A DNA stretch of 9,746 bases, taken from positions 1 through 9,746 of the forward strand of contig JAHWKQ010000068.1 of NCBI GenBank assembly GCA_019347785.1, given 5' to 3'. The translations under genes were made by a program, and so were the position numbers. Positions 5,491 to 9,746 of this stretch are shown one piece after another. The DNA comes from Actinomycetota bacterium (lineage in GTDB: Bacteria; Actinomycetota; Nitriliruptoria; Euzebyales; Egibacteraceae). The number at the start of each line of letters is the position of its first letter. The first letter of the stretch is position 1. The notes below the pieces were generated by a model, which was not told where the DNA came from, did not search any database, and saw only the letters and a list, made by a program, of their open reading frames with translations.

Positions 5491-6023
5491 GGACGGCGTG
5501 CCGCCTGGTGGCCCTGCTGCTGGGCCTGGCGATCGCCGCCGGCGCCGGCCTGGCCGCCGTCGAGCTCGTGGCGGGGTGGACCGGGGCGTCGGAGGTGCTC
5601 ATGGCGCGCGATCTGTGGGACCAGACGCTCGGCGACCTGTCGTGGACGACGGTCTGGCTGGTCTGGGCGTGCGTCGCCGCGATCGCGGCGGGTCTGCTGC
5701 TGCTCGTGCTGGTGCTCTTCCCGCGTCGCCCGCTGGCGTTGCCGCTGCGGTCGGACTCCCCGGGGCGCGAGTCGGCGATCGACCGTCGCGGCCTGCAGGA
5801 GCGGCTCCGGGCGGCCGCGGAGGCCGACGCCGACGTCGCGTCGGCGGTGGCGCGGGTGCGCCGCAAGGCCAAGGTCCGCGCCCACATGGCCCTCGCGGCC
5901 GACGAGGGTCGGGTGCGTGACCGGCTGCGGTCGACGCTGCGCTCCGACGTCGACCAGGTCGGGCTGCAGCGCAAGCTCGGGCTCAAGGTGGACGTGCGGC
6001 GGGCGAAGGACGGCCGGACGTGA
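5487..6023 (+). CDS. DUF6286-type two-helix membrane protein of the Asp23 cluster
   Basis: A 178-aa protein with an N-terminal membrane helix (about 6-29), a short extracytoplasmic loop (about 30-55), a second helix (about 56-79) and an arginine-rich cytosolic C-terminal domain (about 95-175). The layout, and the segment SAIDRRGLQERLRAAAEADA in the C-terminal domain, resemble DUF6286 proteins that sit beside asp23 and amaP in actinomycetes. I recognise the type rather than individual catalytic residues. GTG 5487 overlaps the stop of the short Asp23-like gene by four bases and gives a start just before the first helix. It probably provides a second membrane partner for the Asp23 proteins; this is inferred from context. 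Confidence 0.75.
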   Translation: MRTACRLVALLLGLAIAAGAGLAAVELVAGWTGASEVLMARDLWDQTLGDLSWTTVWLVWACVAAIAAGLLLLVLVLFPRRPLALPLRSDSPGRESAIDRRGLQERLRAAAEADADVASAVARVRRKAKVRAHMALAADEGRVRDRLRSTLRSDVDQVGLQRKLGLKVDVRRAKDGRT

Positions 6024-6625
6024 GTGACGCGGCCAACCGCCTCCTTCTGGCACTGCTGGGCCTGTTGCTGATCGCCGCCGGCGTGGTGGGGCTGCTGGCC
6101 GGCGCGGGCCTGGCGCCGCTGCTGGAGCCGTCGGAGATCTATGCCGAGCTGTTGTCCGGCTTCCAGGCGCGGGCGGACCTGTGGTGGCCGGTCTCGGTCG
6201 CCGCGGCCGTCGTCGTCGCGCTGCTCGGGCTGGCGTGGGCCCTGCGCCAACTCGTCGTGCGGCGCTCCGGTGGCGGGGTCGCTGACGTCGTCGTGGGGCC
6301 CGCCGGCGACCGTGGGCGGACCAGGGTCACGGCCACGAGCCTGGCGTCGGCCGCGGCGGCGGACCTGCGTCGTGTCCCGGGGGTGGTCGACAGCACCGTC
6401 CGGCTCGTCAACGACCCGCACCGACCGGATCTGCGGGTCCGTCTGGACGTCCGCCCGGACGCCGACCTGGACAAGGTTCGCCGTGGTGCTGACGAGGTCG
6501 CGGAACGACTGGAGGCGGTGCTGGGGGTGGAGACCCTGGCGACCCACGTGCTGGTGCGCCCGGTCCCCCAGGGCCGCTCGCGCATCCGCCGGAGCCGGGA
6601 GACCGGTGGCGGCCGCGTAAGGTAG
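6020..6625 (+). CDS. amaP: AmaP-type alkaline shock response membrane anchor protein
   Basis: A 201-aa protein with two membrane helices (about 7-32 and 56-79), a roughly 23-residue loop between them, and a C-terminal cytosolic domain (about 85-180) with alternating strands ending ETLATHVLVRPVP and a basic tail. This is the AmaP architecture: in S. aureus AmaP holds Asp23 at the membrane. The conserved second-helix exit WALRQLVVRR and the segment VVDSTVRLVNDPHRPDLRVRL before the last helix fit actinobacterial members. The start GTG 6020 overlaps the preceding stop by GTGA, continuing the coupled series. The gene ends only 10 bp from the convergent ppk stop. The anchor role is inferred from family and neighbours. 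Confidence 0.8.
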   Translation: MSDAANRLLLALLGLLLIAAGVVGLLAGAGLAPLLEPSEIYAELLSGFQARADLWWPVSVAAAVVVALLGLAWALRQLVVRRSGGGVADVVVGPAGDRGRTRVTATSLASAAAADLRRVPGVVDSTVRLVNDPHRPDLRVRLDVRPDADLDKVRRGADEVAERLEAVLGVETLATHVLVRPVPQGRSRIRRSRETGGGRVR

Positions 6626-6635
6626 CGCGTCTGCG

Positions 6636-8702
6636 TCAGCTCACCGACGGCTGCGCTCCGCCGGCCCGCTCCCGGGCGAGCGCCTGCAGACGGTCGTGCG
6701 TGCCCATGTGGTCCGTCGTGGCCACCCTGCGCCAGTCGCCGTCCGCGCCGAGCTCCCAGGCGGCCTGGTCGTCGTCCAGCAGGACCCGCAGGACCTGCTC
6801 CAGGCGGGCCTTGATGTCCGCGTCCTCGACGGGGACGACGGCCTCCACGCGCCGGTCGAGGTTGCGCGGCATGAGGTCCGCCGAGCCGATGAGATAGTCG
6901 GCGTTCTTCTCGGGGTCGCCGAACCGGATGATCCGTGAGTGCTCCAGGTAGCGGCCGACGACGGAGCGGACCCGGATCCGCTCGGACATGCCCGGCACTC
7001 CCGGGCGCAGGCAGCAGATGCTGCGCACCACGAGGTCGACCTCGGCACCGGCCGACGACGCGTCGTACAGGGCGTCGATGACCTCCGTGTCGACCAGGTT
7101 GTTGACCTTGGCGACGATGCGGCCGTTCTCACGGTCGCCCTCGCGCCGGATGAGCTCGAGCACCCGCTCGCGCAGCGCCACGGGGGCGACGAGCAGCTTG
7201 CGGTACTGGCTCTGACGGCTGAACCCCGTGAGCGCGTTGAACAGCTCCGACAGGTCGGCGCCGACGTCCGGGTCGGTCGTCAGCAAGCCGAGGTCCTCGT
7301 AGATGCGGGCGGTCTTGGGGTTGTAGTTGCCGGTGCCGACATGGGCGTAGCGGCGCAGCCGCCCGTTCTCCTCACGGACCACGAGCGCGGTCTTGGTGTG
7401 CGTCTTCAGCCCCACCAGGCCGTAGACGACGTGCACCCCGGCTTCCTCCAGCGTGCGGGCCCGGGCGATGTTCGCCTCCTCGTCGAAGCGCGCCTTGAGC
7501 TCGACGAGGGCGACCACCTGCTTGCCGGACTCGGCCGCGCGGATCAGCGCCTCGACGATGGGGCTCTCGGACTCCGAGGTGCGGTACAGGGTCTGCTTGA
7601 TCGCCAGGACGTCCGGGTCGTCGGCCGCCTGCTCGATGAAGGACTGCACCGACGACTCGAACGACTCGTAGGGGTGGTGGACGAGCAGATCGCGCTCGGC
7701 GACGACCCCGAAGACGTCAGGGCGCGACCCGTCCACCGCATCGAGCCGCGGGGGGACCGTCGGGGTCCACGACGGCTCCTTCAGGTCCGGTCGCTCGAGG
7801 TCGTACAGCGCCCACAGGCCGCTGAGGTCCAGTGGGCCCGCGAGGGTGTAGATGTCCTCGTCGCCGACGTCGATCCCCTCGACGAGCTGGGCGCGCACCT
7901 CGGCGGACATCGACGGCTCGATCTCCAGGCGGACCGCGTCGCCGAAGCGCCGGCGCAGCACCTCGGTCTCGACGGTGGTGAGCAGGTCGTCGGCGTCGGA
8001 CTCCTCGATGGCCATCTCGGCGCTGCGGGTGACCCGGAAGACGTGGTGCTCCAGGATCTGCATGCCGGGGAACAACCGGTCCAGGTGCGCGGCGATCACC
8101 TGCTCCAGCGGGACGAAGCGGTGCCCGTCGGGCAGGACGATGAAGCGGGGGAGCAGCGGGGGGACCTTCACCCGCGCCAGCCAGCGCTCGCCCTCGTCGG
8201 GGTCGGCCACGGCCACGGCCAGGTTCAGCGACAGGTTCGAGATGTGCGGGAACGGGCTCCGCGCGTCGATGGCCAGCGGGGTGAGGACCGGGAAGATCCG
8301 CTCGTCGAACTCGGCCTGCAGGTGCTTGCGGTCGTCGGCGTCCAGCGACTCCCAGCCGCAGAAGTCGATGCCCGCCTCCCGCAGCCCGGGGACGAGGTGC
8401 TCGCCGAACACCCGCGTCTGGCGGGTGACCAGGTCTTCCACCGCCTCGCGGACGGCGGCCAGCTGCTCGGAGGGGGTCATGCCGTCGGCCGAGGTGCCGG
8501 AGACCCCGGCCCGGCGCAGCTGCTGCAGGCCTGCGACACGGACCTGGAAGAACTCGTCGGTGTTGTCGCTGCAGATCGCCAGGAACTTCGCGCGCTCCAG
8601 CAGCGGCTGCTCGTCGTCCCCGGCCAGCTCCAGGACGCGAGCGATGAACGCCACCTCGGACAGCTCGCGGTTGAGGTAGCGGGCGGCGGTGCCGTCGCTC
8701 AT
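6636..8702 (-). CDS. ppk1: Polyphosphate kinase 1
   Basis: Reversibly polymerises the ATP gamma-phosphate into inorganic polyphosphate, a phosphate and energy reserve with stress roles; usually membrane-associated. It has 688 aa, the same length as the E. coli enzyme. The N-terminal domain has YLNRELSEVAFIARVLELA (9-27) and AICSDNTDEFFQVRVAGLQ. The catalytic part shows IKQTLYRTS (368-376), LVELKARFDEEANI (399-412), the phosphorylated histidine H435 in GLKTHTK, and H454 in RYAHVGTGNYN, both at E. coli positions. The C-terminal domain has SADLMPRNLDRRVE (607-620). Nothing is missing, so it should be active. The ATG at 8702 follows a leaderless-type promoter. It is convergent with the Asp23 cluster. 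No exopolyphosphatase or Pho-box-like site is visible nearby. Confidence 0.98.
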   Translation of the reverse strand: MSDGTAARYLNRELSEVAFIARVLELAGDDEQPLLERAKFLAICSDNTDEFFQVRVAGLQQLRRAGVSGTSADGMTPSEQLAAVREAVEDLVTRQTRVFGEHLVPGLREAGIDFCGWESLDADDRKHLQAEFDERIFPVLTPLAIDARSPFPHISNLSLNLAVAVADPDEGERWLARVKVPPLLPRFIVLPDGHRFVPLEQVIAAHLDRLFPGMQILEHHVFRVTRSAEMAIEESDADDLLTTVETEVLRRRFGDAVRLEIEPSMSAEVRAQLVEGIDVGDEDIYTLAGPLDLSGLWALYDLERPDLKEPSWTPTVPPRLDAVDGSRPDVFGVVAERDLLVHHPYESFESSVQSFIEQAADDPDVLAIKQTLYRTSESESPIVEALIRAAESGKQVVALVELKARFDEEANIARARTLEEAGVHVVYGLVGLKTHTKTALVVREENGRLRRYAHVGTGNYNPKTARIYEDLGLLTTDPDVGADLSELFNALTGFSRQSQYRKLLVAPVALRERVLELIRREGDRENGRIVAKVNNLVDTEVIDALYDASSAGAEVDLVVRSICCLRPGVPGMSERIRVRSVVGRYLEHSRIIRFGDPEKNADYLIGSADLMPRNLDRRVEAVVPVEDADIKARLEQVLRVLLDDDQAAWELGADGDWRRVATTDHMGTHDRLQALARERAGGAQPSVS

Positions 8703-8715
8703 GCCACGAACTGTA
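8700..8715 (-). promoter_or_regulatory. Candidate leaderless promoter of ppk1 (-10 TACAGT)
   Basis: On the minus strand TACAGT (8715-8710) fits the TANNNT -10 pattern and is followed by seven bases and then the ATG at 8702-8700, so the transcript would begin at or next to the start codon. There is no Shine-Dalgarno sequence upstream of this ATG. The -35 region is not recognisable. The geometry is nearly the same as for murI. Confidence 0.5.
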
Positions 8716-8802
8716 GACCACCGGTCGAGGCGACGCCCGACCCGCGGGCGGGGCCCGGCGTGTCATCCTGGGCGCACGAGCAGGCCGGGGGAAGGGCGGA
8801 GC

Positions 8803-9588
8803 GTGACGTTGACGATGGGCTCGGGGCCGTTCGGGCCGCGACCGGGGGGTGCCTTCAACTTCGAGCGACAGGGCCCGGCCCACGTGCTGTACCTGGAGGA
8901 CTCCCCGCGGCGCATCCGCGTCGACGCGGCGGGGCACACCGTGGCCGACAGCCGGCGGGCGAAGCTGCTGCACGAGACCGGCCTCCCGCCGGTCTACTAC
9001 CTGCCGGTCGCCGACGTGCGCATGGACCTGCTGCGTGCCACCGAGCACCGCACCCACTGCCCGTTCAAGGGCGACGCGGCCTGGTGGTCGGTCGTCGGCG
9101 AGCGTGTCGTCGACAACGCCGTGTGGTCCTACCCGCAGCCGCTGGAGCACGCCCCCGACCTGGCCGGTCACCTGGCCTTCGACTGGGACGCGATGGAGGC
9201 CTGGTACGAGGAGGACGAGCGGGTCTTCGGCCATGCCCGCGACCCCTACCATCGCATCGACGTCGTGGCCTCCAGCCGACCGGTGACGGTGACCGTCGGG
9301 GATCGCGTCGTGGCCTCCAGCCGGCGGCCCAGGGTGCTGTTCGAGAGCGGGCTGCCGCCGCGGTGGTACCTGCCGTGGGAGGACGTGGCGACCGAGGACC
9401 TCGTGGGGAGCGACACCCGCACCCGCTGTCCCTACAAGGGGCTGGCCTCCTACTGGTCGATCAAGGCCGGCGACGACACCCTCGACGATGCCGTGTGGGC
9501 CTACCCAGAGCCGCTGCCCGGCGTCGCCCGCATCGCCGGCCATGCGTGCTTCGTGGAGGAGCGCGTCGACCAGGCCCTCGACGAGTAG
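8803..9588 (+). CDS. Tandem DUF427 domain protein, function unknown
   Basis: A 261-aa soluble protein made of two DUF427 domains, at about 27-150 and 158-255. Parallel motifs are ADSRRAKLLHETGLPPVYYLP (48-68) and ASSRRPRVLFESGLPPRWYLP (171-191); THCPFKG (84-90) and TRCPYKG (207-213); and VWSYPQPL and VWAYPEPL. The two-domain form of about 250 aa is common in actinobacteria. No reaction is established for the family. The start is GTG 8803, with GAAGGG about six bases before it; ATG 8815 is possible but has no well-placed site. A further in-frame ATG at 8689 would overlap ppk1 on the other strand and add a basic non-family peptide. It is divergent from ppk1, with a 100-bp gap in which I see no clear forward promoter. 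Confidence 0.9.
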   Translation: MTLTMGSGPFGPRPGGAFNFERQGPAHVLYLEDSPRRIRVDAAGHTVADSRRAKLLHETGLPPVYYLPVADVRMDLLRATEHRTHCPFKGDAAWWSVVGERVVDNAVWSYPQPLEHAPDLAGHLAFDWDAMEAWYEEDERVFGHARDPYHRIDVVASSRPVTVTVGDRVVASSRRPRVLFESGLPPRWYLPWEDVATEDLVGSDTRTRCPYKGLASYWSIKAGDDTLDDAVWAYPEPLPGVARIAGHACFVEERVDQALDE

Positions 9589-9590
9589 GG

Positions 9591-9610
9591 GCCCGGCGCG
9601 GAGCCCGGGC
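9591..9610 (+). terminator. Weak hairpin after the DUF427 gene
   Basis: GCCCGG (9591-9596) pairs with CCGGGC (9605-9610) around an eight-base loop, starting three bases after the DUF427 stop. It lacks a U-run and is short, so it could be chance in GC-rich DNA. Its position directly after a stop is the main support. Confidence 0.3.
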
Positions 9611-9648
9611 GCGGGAAAGGCGCGACGACCAGCCGCGGTCGGGCTCGC

Positions 9649-9746
9649 GTGGCGTGGTCGGCGGCGGCGCTGGCGACCGCGCTCACGCTGGGGGTCGCCG
9701 TGGTCGGGGACGGGTGGCCGGGCAGCGCCGGGCCGCCCCCGGCCGG
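9649..9746 (+). CDS. Possible start of an exported protein, 3' partial
   Basis: From GTG 9649 the frame stays open to the right edge and encodes a hydrophobic run, SAAALATALTLGVAVVG, followed by glycine/proline-rich sequence, as in a signal peptide. There is no lipobox cysteine in the visible part. The segment before the hydrophobic run lacks the usual positive charges, there is no good ribosome site, and no other in-frame start is visible back to the DUF427 stop. It may therefore be a chance open frame in GC-rich DNA. Confidence 0.3.
   Translation, partial: MAWSAAALATALTLGVAVVGDGWPGSAGPPPA

Noticed and set aside
5120..6547. Minus-strand open frame of about 475 codons across the Asp23 cluster
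   Set aside because: The product is a shadow of basic and serine-rich character with no domain; the plus-strand genes have clear membrane helices and family motifs.
8741..8758. CCCGCGGG and GGGCCC palindromes in the ppk1-DUF427 gap
   Set aside because: These are simple GC palindromes that recur by chance, with no promoter alignment.
8689..8802. Upstream ATG start for the DUF427 gene
   Set aside because: It would overlap the start of ppk1 on the other strand and encode a basic low-complexity leader; GTG 8803 has a ribosome site.
7717..9543. Minus-strand open frame of about 600 codons overlapping ppk1 and the DUF427 gene
   Set aside because: It overlaps ppk1 in another frame and is antisense to DUF427; both real genes are diagnostic.

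Overview
The window is very GC-rich (roughly 70% or more), uses GTG starts freely, and is densely packed with short overlaps between genes. The first six genes keep the order known from Mycobacterium tuberculosis (cysO, cysM, murI, an Rv1339-like metallo-beta-lactamase-fold gene, rph, an RdgB-type pyrophosphatase), except that the rhomboid gene Rv1337 is missing between cysM and murI. This points to an actinomycete. I cannot name the genus, and a deep-branching actinobacterial lineage is possible. It reads as a chromosomal housekeeping region: I see no mobile element, CRISPR array, rRNA or tRNA.

Region 1 (1-4239, + strand) makes cysteine by the O-phosphoserine/CysO route, makes D-glutamate for peptidoglycan (MurI), and handles RNA and nucleotide quality (RNase PH, XTP/dITP pyrophosphatase), with a metallo-hydrolase between. 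CysO runs in from the left edge and overlaps cysM. murI appears to have its own leaderless promoter. murI/MBL and rph/rdgB overlap by the tetranucleotide GTGA. A strong GC-rich hairpin lies over the rdgB stop codon.

Region 2 (4240-6625, + strand) is a 135-bp regulatory gap followed by five genes: a DUF2273 small membrane protein, a full Asp23/Gls24 protein, a shorter Asp23-like protein, a DUF6286-type two-helix membrane protein, and an AmaP-type membrane anchor. In Firmicutes, Asp23 is tethered to the membrane by AmaP and takes part in envelope stress homeostasis; this looks like the actinobacterial version. The gap holds a promoter-like element overlapped by a perfect 18-bp dyad.

Region 3 (6636-8702, - strand) is a full-length polyphosphate kinase (ppk1), convergent with the Asp23 cluster and separated from it by 10 bp. 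It has a second leaderless-type promoter. Region 4 (8803-9746, + strand) is a double-DUF427 protein of unknown function, a weak hairpin, and perhaps the start of an exported protein cut by the right edge.

The most interesting points are the five-residue tail after the CysO di-glycine, which implies proteolytic maturation; the operator-like dyad before the Asp23 operon; the composition of the Asp23 cluster; and the pair of leaderless promoters. I found no clearly undescribed system; most of the window is conserved core genome.
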